From contig NZ_MDSS02000019.1 of NCBI RefSeq assembly GCF_001758425.2, positions 1 through 53,901 on the forward strand: 53,901 bases of DNA, given 5' to 3'. How positions within the stretch are numbered: position 1 is the first letter of the stretch; every line of letters begins with the position of its first letter. Of the stretch, positions 17,594 through 25,304 are shown one piece after another. This DNA comes from Nesterenkonia sp. PF2B19 (GTDB taxonomy: Bacteria > Actinomycetota > Actinomycetes > Actinomycetales > Micrococcaceae). The notes beneath the pieces are model-generated. The model ran no database searches and was not told the origin of the DNA. It saw only the letters and a program-made list of their open reading frames with translations. Both the position numbers and the translations under genes were made by a program.

Positions 17594-18485
17594 GCCCCGC
17601 CGGCGTCTCCCGCCGAGAGTGTCTGCCCCAGAACCCCGTGAGCTCGGCGGCCAGCTGTTCCGGCTGCTCCTCCGGGATGAAGTGCCCACAGTTCTCCATC
17701 CGCCGAGCCTCGAGCAGCCCTTCACCCTGGGGGCCTGTGCCGATGTAGGGGCGCCACAGCTCATCGACAGCCACCTGGGAGGCCAGCCCCTGGGCACCCC
17801 ACAGCGCCAGGGTCGGCACGGTGACGCGGCGGCCCGCTCGAAGATCCTCCTCGTCGAGAGCGATGTCCTCCCAGGTCGCCCGATAGTCGTCGAACCCGGC
17901 ACGCATGGCACCGGGCCGACGGAACGCCTGCACGTACTCAGGGATCCGGGGCTCGACCCGATCCCGCCGGAGCGTCCACCGCTGGAAGAAGTACCGCAGG
18001 TACTCCTCCTCCCGGCCGGAGGTCAGCAGCTCGGGAAGGTCGTCCTGCATGTGGAACAGCCAGTGGAAGTAGCCGGCGGCTGTGCGCGTGGTCCCGCTGA
18101 ACATGGCATGAGTGGGCGCGACGTCCAGGACGGTCAGAGTGTGCAGCCTCTCGGGATGGTCCACCGCGAACCGATGGCCCACCCGCGCGCCACGGTCGTG
18201 CCCCACCAGATGCACCCGCTCCAGGCCGAGGTGGTCGAGCAGTTCGACGACGTCGGCGGCCATACGCCGTTTGGTGTATCCCTCGGTGGGCTTGTCGGTG
18301 AGGCCGTAGCCACGTAGGTCCGGTGCGATGAGGCGCCTGCCGTCGGCCAGCAGTGGGGCCAACTCGTCCCAGCAGGCAGAGGTCTGCGGCCAGCCGTGGA
18401 GGAGGAGCGCTGCCGGCTCGTCGGACTGCTGACCATGCTCCTGCCAGTGCATGCGCAGTGACGGGAGGTCCGTGAGATGCGTCAT
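17586..18485 (-). CDS. Alpha/beta hydrolase resembling fluoroacetate (haloacetate) dehalogenase
   Basis: A 299-residue alpha/beta hydrolase. HGWP (30-33) forms the oxyanion loop. The nucleophile elbow is GHDRGARVGHR, with Asp97 as nucleophile and Arg98 and Arg101 where fluoroacetate dehalogenases bind the carboxylate. Asp121 (VLDVAP) and His268 (NCGHF) complete the triad. His141-Trp142 and Tyr201 sit where the halide pocket residues of those enzymes lie, at almost the same spacing. Epoxide hydrolases share the Asp elbow, so the true substrate is uncertain. It is divergent from a CGNR regulator, with a palindrome in the 46-base gap. Confidence 0.82.
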   Translation of the reverse strand: MTHLTDLPSLRMHWQEHGQQSDEPAALLLHGWPQTSACWDELAPLLADGRRLIAPDLRGYGLTDKPTEGYTKRRMAADVVELLDHLGLERVHLVGHDRGARVGHRFAVDHPERLHTLTVLDVAPTHAMFSGTTRTAAGYFHWLFHMQDDLPELLTSGREEEYLRYFFQRWTLRRDRVEPRIPEYVQAFRRPGAMRAGFDDYRATWEDIALDEEDLRAGRRVTVPTLALWGAQGLASQVAVDELWRPYIGTGPQGEGLLEARRMENCGHFIPEEQPEQLAAELTGFWGRHSRRETPAGLS

Positions 18486-18494
18486 GACCTCACA

Positions 18495-18515
18495 CTAACC
18501 CGTTCAGACGGTTAG
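18495..18515. promoter_or_regulatory. Palindromic operator between hydrolase and CGNR regulator
   Basis: Arms CTAACC (18495-18500) and GGTTAG (18510-18515) flank a nine-base centre that contains a second, slightly offset dyad (CCGT/ACGG). It occupies nearly half of the 46-base divergent gap, so a bound protein would affect both promoters. The adjacent CGNR protein is the obvious candidate binder. Confidence 0.6.
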
Positions 18516-18531
18516 TCAATAGGATGGCCCC

Positions 18532-19128
18532 ATGACACCTGGCGCCGAGGTTCGAGACTGGCTGTTCTACGGCGGCTCATCCGCCCTGGACTTCGTCAAC
18601 ACCCTGCGCGATCGGGCCACGACCCCTCGCGAGACCCTGCCTGACGCGGAGAGCCTCGCCGGGTGGTTCAGTACGGCGGGGATCGAGGGGTGGGCGAACT
18701 CGACCTCGCAGCCGCCGACGCCGGCCGAGCACCAGGCGGCCCTGACGCTGCGGGACGCAATCGACGCTGTGCTCGCCCCGGGCCGCACACCCACTCGTGA
18801 GCACGTGCTGCTGGTCAACGAGCACGCGCACCATGCTCCGCTGCGCGAACTGCGTCTCGATGAACCGACCACCGTGGTGGTGGCGGGATCAGGGACCGCG
18901 GCGGGATCAGGGACGGCGGCGGCGCTGGGCGCACTGGCTCAGGCCGCCATCGAGGTCATCGCCGCAGGCGAGCTCCCCTGGGTCAAGATCTGCGCGCACA
19001 CTCGCTGCGGCCTGCGCTATCTCGACCGCTCACGCGGGCGACGGCGCCAGTGGTGCTCGATGGAACGCTGCGGCAACCGCGCCAAGGCAGCTCGGCACGC
19101 ACGCCGAGGCCCTGCCGCCGGCCCCTGA
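18532..19128 (+). CDS. CGNR zinc-finger protein (probable transcriptional regulator)
   Basis: A 198-residue protein of the ABATE/CGNR family. The N-terminal half (FYGGSSALDFVNTLRDR and following helices) is the ABATE ligand-binding-like domain. The C-terminal zinc finger has Cys pairs in CAHTRCGLRYLD and WCSMERCGNRAKAARH, including the eponymous CGNR. Such proteins are thought to be stress-related regulators. An 18-base direct duplication in the middle encodes two AGSGTA units. It is divergent from the hydrolase and probably controls it and itself. Confidence 0.88.
   Translation: MTPGAEVRDWLFYGGSSALDFVNTLRDRATTPRETLPDAESLAGWFSTAGIEGWANSTSQPPTPAEHQAALTLRDAIDAVLAPGRTPTREHVLLVNEHAHHAPLRELRLDEPTTVVVAGSGTAAGSGTAAALGALAQAAIEVIAAGELPWVKICAHTRCGLRYLDRSRGRRRQWCSMERCGNRAKAARHARRGPAAGP
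18883..18918. repeat. 18-base tandem duplication inside the CGNR gene
   Basis: Two adjacent 18-base copies differ at one base and encode AGSGTA twice. The duplication is in frame, so it lengthens a loop between strands without breaking the gene. Confidence 0.85.
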
Positions 19129-19146
19129 GCCCACCGCCCTGCGGCC

Positions 19147-20414
19147 TCAGCCCACCACGACGTCGGCGGTCACCTCTCCTGGCGCGTCGACGTCGAGGAC
19201 CGCGCTCACGCCCCCGACGGTGAGCTCATGCTCACCCAGGAACGCGTCGAGGCGCAGGCGACCGTCGTCGTCGGTGCGGACCGTGGTCTCCGGGGTGCGC
19301 CACTCTTCGGTGACGAGCTGGCGGAGCCGGTGATAGGCGGGTTTGGGCGAGCCGTCGGGGCGCAGCAGCCCGCCGGGGGCGCCGAGCCACATGCCACGGT
19401 CGGGCAGGCCCCAGTAGGTGATGGACTCCACGGAGGGATGGGAGTACAGGGTCCGGTAGTGCCGTTCGAGGTCCTCGGCCTGGCGGTGCTCCCCCTCCTC
19501 CGTGGTGGGCCAGTGATCCACCTGCCAGTCGTTGAGGTCCCGGATGTGTCCGGGCATGAGATCGCCGGAGAGGATCGTGGTCTCGGTGAAGTGCAGCGGG
19601 ATCCCGTAGCGGGAGAACCGGTCGAGCACCTCCAGGGTCTTCTCTTCGCCCCAGGCCCCCTGATGCATGTGGGACTGCAGGCCCAGCGCGTCGATGCGGA
19701 TCCCGGCCTCCAGCGCGCCTTCGATGAGGCACTCATAGGCCGTGGACATGTCGAAGTCGTTGAGCAGCAGGGTAGCTGCGGGGTCTGCGGCGCGCGCCTC
19801 CTCGAAGGCCAGCCGCATCATCTCGATGCGGCCCCGCTGGCGGGCCAGCCGGGTGACGCCGTTGTCCTCGGCGGTGAACACCGGCATGATCACCACCTCG
19901 TTGATGGCGTCCCAGGTGTCGATGAGCCAGAGAAGGCCTCCACCTCACGGCGGATCCGTCCCCGCAGGGCCCGCTCGATCTCCTCGACCTCCAGGTCCAG
20001 CAGCCAGGGGGCGCAGACGGTGTGCCACACCAGCGGGTGGCCCTTGACCTTCACCCTCTGCTCGGCGAACCAGCGGGCCGCGGCGAGCAGGCGGTCGGTG
20101 CGCGGGCGGCCCCGCTCCGGTTCGAACATGCCCAGGTAGAACGGGAGGGTGGCCCGGTTGAACACGGCCAGCCACTGATCGGCCAGCGCCGCGTCATATC
20201 CGGGGTCCTGGGACTCTCCGATGATGTGGTCCACCAGCTCGAAGCCGATGCAGCCGAAGCCGAAGGCCTGGCTGCGCTGACGGACCGTGACGTCCCGGTC
20301 TGCCAGCGGGGCGCCGTCGCCGTCGGTGAGCGTGGCGGTGACGAGGGCGCGACGATGCGCGAGGCTGGGATCCGGCGTGCGGCCAGGGGCGGGCGGAGCG
20401 AACAACAAGGTCAT
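19147..20414 (-). CDS. GH10 endo-1,4-beta-xylanase-like glycosidase, frameshifted once in this sequence
   Basis: Glycoside hydrolase family 10 protein. VKGHPLVWHTVCAPWL is the conserved strand-3 region, DAINEVV holds the acid/base Glu, and LHFTETTIL holds the nucleophile Glu. A small N-terminal beta domain (residues 20-60) and a C-terminal strand-rich tail flank the barrel. The frame breaks between 19926 and 19927 as a one-base deletion; repair gives EAFSGLIDTWDAINEV. The repaired product is about 422 residues and lacks a signal peptide, so it probably acts in the cytoplasm on imported xylo-oligosaccharides. It lies downstream of the arabinofuranosidase genes on the same strand, separated by MerR-type and OYE genes. 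Confidence 0.85.
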
Positions 20415-20475
20415 ACCGCCAGTCTTGCAGAATCCTGTGACGCGCCCCACAGTGTGTCATCGGGACTGCTGAGCA

Positions 20476-21285
20476 TCAGCCAGCAGGCGTGACAGGCTGC
20501 TGCAGCTCGACGACGAACTCGTCGCTCCGCCCCGACTCGTCGGCCCGCAGGTAGAGCTCCCGACAGGGACCCGCCGGCTCGGCGCCGCGGGCGACGACCT
20601 CGGTGTGCAGCGCCTGCCAGCTGGACGCGATCCCGGAGATCTCCCCCAGATGCGTGCTGCAGAACGCCTTCTCCACCGCCGGCAGCGAGACGATCTCCAC
20701 ACCGTCCCGCGGCTCGCCGTCATAGGCGTAGCCGACGATGACGTGCAGCCCGCGCTCGTCCAGGCTGTAGCTGGCCACAGGGGTCTCCAGGGCTCCCGGG
20801 ATATGACCGATGACCGCGGCCACGGCGTCGAAGGCAGGGCCCACGACGCCGGCCACCTCCGGTTGGTCCCGCACGACGGCGGTGCGGGCGGCCAGCCTCA
20901 GGGCCGGCAGGGACTTGGTGACGATCTCCACAGCAGGCATGGCATTCTCCTCTTCGATCAGATGGAGCCGTCGCTCGACGTCGGTGAGCCGTTCAGACGC
21001 GATCCGGTGCTCCCGCTCCAGCTCGTGACGACGACGGCCGAGCATCCGCGCCAGCTGGGCGACGTCGACGCCGTCCTCCAGCAGAGCGGAGATCTCGTCG
21101 ATGCCGAAGCCGAGCTGGCGCAGCGCCACGATGCGGTGGAGCCGGTCCAGCTGCTCCGGATCGTAGGACCGGTAGCCGGTGGTCGGCTCCACGTGGGCGG
21201 GCACCAGCAGTCCGGCCTGGTCCCAATGCCGCAGCATGCGGTGGGTGACCTGACCGACCTGGGCGAAGGCTCCGATGGACAGCAT
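20476..21285 (-). CDS. MerR family regulator with GyrI-like effector-binding domain
   Basis: A 269-residue regulator. Residues 1-70 form the MerR winged helix (FAQVGQVTHRMLRHWDQAGLL, TGYRSYDPEQLDRL). A coiled coil (75-115) follows, and residues 120-269 form a GyrI-like (Bacterial_transcription_activator effector-binding) domain. BmrR-type proteins of this build sense hydrophobic or cationic compounds. The ATG at 21285 lies six bases below a -10-like TGTGAT that is 19 bases from TTGACT, so the message may be leaderless. The next gene upstream encodes only a paralogous effector domain under a matching promoter. Confidence 0.9.
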   Translation of the reverse strand: MLSIGAFAQVGQVTHRMLRHWDQAGLLVPAHVEPTTGYRSYDPEQLDRLHRIVALRQLGFGIDEISALLEDGVDVAQLARMLGRRRHELEREHRIASERLTDVERRLHLIEEENAMPAVEIVTKSLPALRLAARTAVVRDQPEVAGVVGPAFDAVAAVIGHIPGALETPVASYSLDERGLHVIVGYAYDGEPRDGVEIVSLPAVEKAFCSTHLGEISGIASSWQALHTEVVARGAEPAGPCRELYLRADESGRSDEFVVELQQPVTPAG

Positions 21286-21291
21286 GGGTCC

Positions 21292-21322
21292 ATCACATCG
21301 TCTGACACAGTGTCAGAGTCAA
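21292..21322 (-). promoter_or_regulatory. MerR-type promoter with palindromic operator
   Basis: On the minus strand TTGACT (21322-21317) and TGTGAT (21297-21292) are separated by 19 bases, the long spacer typical of MerR-activated promoters. The spacer contains most of a perfect 17-base dyad (21301-21317) with arms TCTGACAC and GTGTCAGA around one central base. The start codon begins six bases below the -10 box. Confidence 0.75.
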
Positions 21323-21332
21323 CATCCGGGGA

Positions 21333-21794
21333 TCAGTCGGCCGGGATGACGGGCTGCTGCAGCTCGGTCACCCAGTCGTGCTGGTCCTCGGACTCGGCGC
21401 GCAGGTAGAGCTCACGACTGGGGCCGCCCGGGCGCAGCCCCCGGGCCTCCAGCTCGGCATGCAGGGCCTGCCAGCTCTCCGCGATGCCGCTGACCGGGCC
21501 ATAGTGGGCGGTGCACAGCGCGTGGCTCTCCTCGGGCAGCTCCGCGATCTCCACACCGCCGCACGCCTCCCCCTCGTAGACGTAGCCGACCACGATGCGC
21601 AGCCCGTCCGCCGTCCAGGAGTAGCTGGCTACGGGCGCATGCAGGGTCCCTGGTGTGTCGCCGATGATGCCCGCAATGTGGTCGAATGCGGCGCCGACCG
21701 CCTCCCCCACCTCCGACCAGTCGCGGACGGTGACGGTCCGGGCTGCCAGGCGCAGCGCCGGGAGCGGCTTCTGGAGGAACTCGGTGATCGGCAT
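21333..21794 (-). CDS. Stand-alone GyrI-like effector-binding domain protein
   Basis: A 153-residue protein that aligns along its whole length with the effector domain of the next gene: both share LPALRLAARTVTVRD-type starts, a central VASYS...GL..VVGY.Y.GE pattern, the IAESWQALHAELEARG helix and an ELQQPV end. It has no DNA-binding part. It therefore looks like a duplicated ligand-binding domain. It could sequester or deliver the regulator's ligand, or act as an enzyme on it, as some GyrI-like proteins do. Its promoter region copies that of the regulator. Confidence 0.85.
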   Translation of the reverse strand: MPITEFLQKPLPALRLAARTVTVRDWSEVGEAVGAAFDHIAGIIGDTPGTLHAPVASYSWTADGLRIVVGYVYEGEACGGVEIAELPEESHALCTAHYGPVSGIAESWQALHAELEARGLRPGGPSRELYLRAESEDQHDWVTELQQPVIPAD

Positions 21795-21800
21795 GACTCC

Positions 21801-21831
21801 ATCACACCGCTGAGCAGGGTGTCCCCGTCAA
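21801..21831 (-). promoter_or_regulatory. MerR-type promoter upstream of the GyrI-like gene
   Basis: On the minus strand TTGACG (21831-21826), a 19-base spacer and TGTGAT (21806-21801) end six bases before the ATG. This copies the spacing found upstream of the MerR gene. Only one half-site (GACAC) of that gene's palindrome is kept in the spacer. Confidence 0.65.
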
Positions 21832-21943
21832 CAGCTGGCCGCCTCGGCGCCAGGCACGAGCTGGTGGTTGCTAGCCGGAATACGGCCGACACGGCCCGGT
21901 CTCCGGCATCGGCCCCGGCTCAGCGGGCCCGACGCGAGGCGGG

Positions 21944-23035
21944 TCAGCCCTGCCAGGCGGGGTAGTCGGTGTAGCCGCGGGCACCGCCGACGTAGAAGCT
22001 CTCGGGGCGGGTCTCGTTCTCCCCGAGGTCCTCCTCCCAGCGGCGGAACAGGTCGGGGTTCGCGATGGCCGCGCGACCGACGGCGACGGCGTCGACGGTC
22101 CCCTCCGCGGCCAGCCGCAGCGCCTCCTCACGGGTGGTGACCACCCCGAATCCGCTGTTGCCGACCAGCGGGGCACCTGCGACGCGTCGGAGGGTCTGCA
22201 CGAGGGCGCCGGCGCGGTCGGCGCTGAGGACGTCGACGAAGGCCAGACCCAGGGGCGCCAGTCCCTCGGCGAGCGCGGTGTAGGTGGTCAGCGCGTCGGC
22301 GTCGTCGGTCTCCAGCGCCCCCTGGATGTCATGCTGCGGGGACAGACGGATGCTGGTGCGGTCGGCGCCGATCGCCTCCGCCACGGCGCGGGTGACCTCC
22401 ACGGAGAGCCGGGCCCGGTTCTGCGGGCTGCCGCCGTAGTCGTCCTCCCGCTGGTTGGAGGTCGGGGAGGTGAACTGGTGGAGGAGGTAGCCGTTGGCCC
22501 CGTGGATCTGGACCCCGTCGAAGCCGGCCGCCCTCGCGTGCTGAGCGCCCTGGACGAAGGCCTCCACGATGCCGGGGATCTCCTGGTTCTCCAGCGCATG
22601 CGGCACCGGGTGCTCCGCCTTGCCCTCCGGGGTGCGGATCTCCCCGGGCGCGGCGATCGCACTGGGAGCGACGACCCGTCCGGTGCCGCTGAGCAGCGGG
22701 TGGGAGATGCGCCCGCCGTGCATGATCTGCAGCACGATGGTCCCACCCGCCTCATGGACGGCGTCGGTGACCTTCCGCCAGCCGTCGATGTGCGCCTGGG
22801 TCTCGATGCCGGGCTGCCCCACCCAGGTGCGCCCCTCCCGCACGGGCCAGGTGCCCTCGGTGATGATCATGCCCAGGGAGGCGCGCTGTGCGTAGTGCTC
22901 CACCTGCAGGTCGGTGGGGACGCCGTCCTCATCGGCCCGCAGGCGGGTGAGCGGAGCCATCACGAGGCGGTGGCGCAGCTCCAGGGCGCCGAGCGTGAGG
23001 GGCGACAAGAGCTTCTCCTGGACGGCGGTGGTCAT
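21944..23035 (-). CDS. Old Yellow Enzyme-type alkene reductase
   Basis: A 363-residue FMN-dependent TIM barrel. VMAPLTRLRA is the N-terminal FMN contact, LQIMHGGRISHP is the barrel segment after strand 4, and GVQIHGANGYLLHQF holds the His-x-x-Asn pair that binds the substrate's activating group. DDYGGSPQNRARL follows. Such enzymes reduce activated C=C bonds of enones, nitro compounds and the like with NAD(P)H. AAAGGA lies eight bases before the ATG. It sits between GH127 and the MerR/GyrI pair; a role in electrophile detoxification controlled by that MerR is plausible. Confidence 0.92.
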   Translation of the reverse strand: MTTAVQEKLLSPLTLGALELRHRLVMAPLTRLRADEDGVPTDLQVEHYAQRASLGMIITEGTWPVREGRTWVGQPGIETQAHIDGWRKVTDAVHEAGGTIVLQIMHGGRISHPLLSGTGRVVAPSAIAAPGEIRTPEGKAEHPVPHALENQEIPGIVEAFVQGAQHARAAGFDGVQIHGANGYLLHQFTSPTSNQREDDYGGSPQNRARLSVEVTRAVAEAIGADRTSIRLSPQHDIQGALETDDADALTTYTALAEGLAPLGLAFVDVLSADRAGALVQTLRRVAGAPLVGNSGFGVVTTREEALRLAAEGTVDAVAVGRAAIANPDLFRRWEEDLGENETRPESFYVGGARGYTDYPAWQG

Positions 23036-23140
23036 CTGCACGGTCCTTTCACCGGGGCGGGTCGTTCCACCGGCAGACAACCACGACGGCGGCGGGCTGA
23101 TTCCTCGCCGTGCCGGAGTTCACAGCGGATGCTCCGCGGC

Positions 23141-25279
23141 TCAGCGGGACTCTGACGCGGGGATCCAGACCCGCATGGCGCCGCCGCCGCGGTTGCCCCA
23201 CAGGCCGAAGGGCACCAACGGAGCGGTGAACCGCTCCCCCGGCTGACCGGCGTCGCCGTGAGGGGGATAGAGCGCGTCCTGTGCGTCATCGTCCCGCGCG
23301 TCATCGTCCCCCGCGTCGCGGCGGACCCGCAGCGGGACGACGACGGCGGGCGCACCCAAGACCTCGCCGCGCACCTCTGGTCCGCTCGCGCCATCACGCT
23401 CCACACCTTCCAGCTCGACGTCCTCCAGCTCGACGTCCTCCAGCTCGACGTCCTCCAGCTCGACGTCCTCCAGCTCAGCTCCCAGGGCGAGGATGCGCTC
23501 CGGCAGATCGACGGACTCCAGCGCGTAGACCACCGGTCCGCGCGTGATCACCCGCTGTCCGCGCAGCGCGTCGGCCCGGTGGTGCGCACGCCGGACCACC
23601 ACCGGCAGCTCGAACTCCACCTCCAGCGCCGTCAGACCCACCGGGAGGTGCAGCCAGCCGTCCCGCACCGCCGCGCCGTGGGGAAGCGCAGCAGGACCAG
23701 TCGGCCCCGCTCCATCACCCAGCTGGGCCCCGTCGGGGATCCGGACCCGCACCGGCACCGGGCATCCGTCACCCGCACTCCCCTCCGCGCCCGCACTCCC
23801 CTCCGCGCCCGAGTCCGCGTCAGCGCCCGAGCCCGCACGAGTCTCCGCAGTGAAGCGCAGTCGCAGCGTCCCGGTCCAGGGCAGCCCGGACTCCACGGTC
23901 AGCACCCCGGAGGAGCCCTCGGCCGCCACGGGGATCTCACCGGAGACCGCCATGAGCAGCGCGAGGGCGCCGTCGTCGGTATGGGCCGCGGCGGCATGAC
24001 GCAGTGAGGCCAGCAGCCGAGCGAGGTTGGGCGGGCAGCACGCGCAGTCGTACCAGGCGGCACGCCCGCTGGGGGCCTGCTCGTGCACCCCGGTCCGATG
24101 GGTGCGCATCTGCAGCGGACAGGAGTAGAAGAACCGCGTGCCGTCCTCGTCCACGGCCGCGCGGATCGCGTTGTACAGGGCGCGGTCCATCGCCCGACCG
24201 TACCGGGCCTCGCCGGTGGCCAGCAGCAGGCGCCAGCTGAGCATCCAGTCGGCGATCGCCGCGCAGGTCTCCGCATAGCCACGGTCGGGCGGGACCTCAT
24301 AGGGATCGCCGAAGGACTCGTCCCGGTGGCGGGACCCCATTCCGCCGGTCACATGCGCCTTGGTCCGGTGGGCGGACTCCCAGAGCCGCACCACCGCGGC
24401 CAGCAGCTGGTCGTCCTGGGTCTCGACGGCGACGTCGGCCGCACCTGCCAGCAGGTAGAGCTGACGCACGGCATGCCCCGCGGCCTCCGGCGCCTGACGG
24501 ACCGGAACATGGTCCTGGAAGTAGGCGGCACCGAACCCGTCGGGGCCGAGCGTGTCATGGCCGCGAGCCTCCACCATGGCCGCGGCGAGCTCCAAATACT
24601 CGGGGGCCCCGAGGACGCGGTACAGATCCACCAGGGCTGACTCCGCCTCGGCGTGTCCACAGACGATGTGCTCTCCCGCGCGCCAGCGCCGCACCACCAG
24701 CTCCACGAACCGCTCGGTCAGCGCGATCAGCTCGGTGCGGGCGGCGAGCAGCTCCGCATCGGCGGCGATCTCTGGGCCCGCCGGTTCCACGTGTGCCCAG
24801 GCCACCGCCGCCTGCGCCAGATGGCCGAGACAGTAGAGCTCGTGGTGCCAGCGCATGTTCTCCCACGGGACGCGCCCGTCGGTCTGGCAGAAGGAGTTCA
24901 GATAGCCGTCCTCCCGCTGCGCCCGGGACAGCAGGGCGACCGCCTCGACGGTGAAGGTCCGCAGCTCCACGTCCAGCGGCCGACCTCGCTCGGCCGCCCG
25001 CTGCGTCTCCCAGCCGACCGCCTCCAGCACCTTGTACACGTCAGAGTCGGAGAACAGGAACCCGACCCGGGGACCCTGGTGCTCACCGGTGACCCGGCGC
25101 AGGTTGTTCAGGGCCCCGTGGACCTCCAGCTGCTCGATGCAGTGCGGCAGGGTCGCCGTCCGGTTGGTGTGTTCCCACCGGCCCAGCCAGCTCTCCGGGG
25201 CCAGGTGCACACCGTGCACGGAGCGTCCCCAGGCGGCGGTCATGTCGGTCATCTGTGCTGTCCTCGTCTCGCTGCTCAT
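23141..25279 (-). CDS. GH127 beta-L-arabinofuranosidase
   Basis: A 712-residue (alpha/alpha)6-barrel glycosidase. Motifs match GH127 enzymes such as HypBA1: YAETCAAIADWMLSWRLL supplies the Glu and first Cys of the zinc site, and YDCACCPPNLARL supplies the paired Cys residues, one of which is the catalytic nucleophile in this family. DGYLNSFCQ and MRWHHELYCLGHL are also characteristic. No signal peptide is seen. Two low-complexity insertions occur: a Ser/Ala/Gly/Glu-rich stretch near residue 500 and four ELEDV repeats near residue 610. ATG 25279 has AGGAG upstream. It follows GH43 by 25 bases in the operon. Confidence 0.92.
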   Translation of the reverse strand: MSSETRTAQMTDMTAAWGRSVHGVHLAPESWLGRWEHTNRTATLPHCIEQLEVHGALNNLRRVTGEHQGPRVGFLFSDSDVYKVLEAVGWETQRAAERGRPLDVELRTFTVEAVALLSRAQREDGYLNSFCQTDGRVPWENMRWHHELYCLGHLAQAAVAWAHVEPAGPEIAADAELLAARTELIALTERFVELVVRRWRAGEHIVCGHAEAESALVDLYRVLGAPEYLELAAAMVEARGHDTLGPDGFGAAYFQDHVPVRQAPEAAGHAVRQLYLLAGAADVAVETQDDQLLAAVVRLWESAHRTKAHVTGGMGSRHRDESFGDPYEVPPDRGYAETCAAIADWMLSWRLLLATGEARYGRAMDRALYNAIRAAVDEDGTRFFYSCPLQMRTHRTGVHEQAPSGRAAWYDCACCPPNLARLLASLRHAAAAHTDDGALALLMAVSGEIPVAAEGSSGVLTVESGLPWTGTLRLRFTAETRAGSGADADSGAEGSAGAEGSAGDGCPVPVRVRIPDGAQLGDGAGPTGPAALPHGAAVRDGWLHLPVGLTALEVEFELPVVVRRAHHRADALRGQRVITRGPVVYALESVDLPERILALGAELEDVELEDVELEDVELEDVELEGVERDGASGPEVRGEVLGAPAVVVPLRVRRDAGDDDARDDDAQDALYPPHGDAGQPGERFTAPLVPFGLWGNRGGGAMRVWIPASESR
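23411..23476. repeat. 15-base tandem repeat in the GH127 gene
   Basis: Four perfect copies of cagctcgacgtcctc are followed by a partial fifth. They are in frame and encode an acidic run of ELEDV units in a surface region of the enzyme. Confidence 0.9.
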
Positions 25280-25304
25280 CTGTCTCCTGCGCACGGATGC
25301 GATC

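Noticed and set aside
23411-23476. CRISPR-like direct repeats
   Set aside because: The 15-base units are contiguous with no spacers and encode an in-frame ELEDV repeat.
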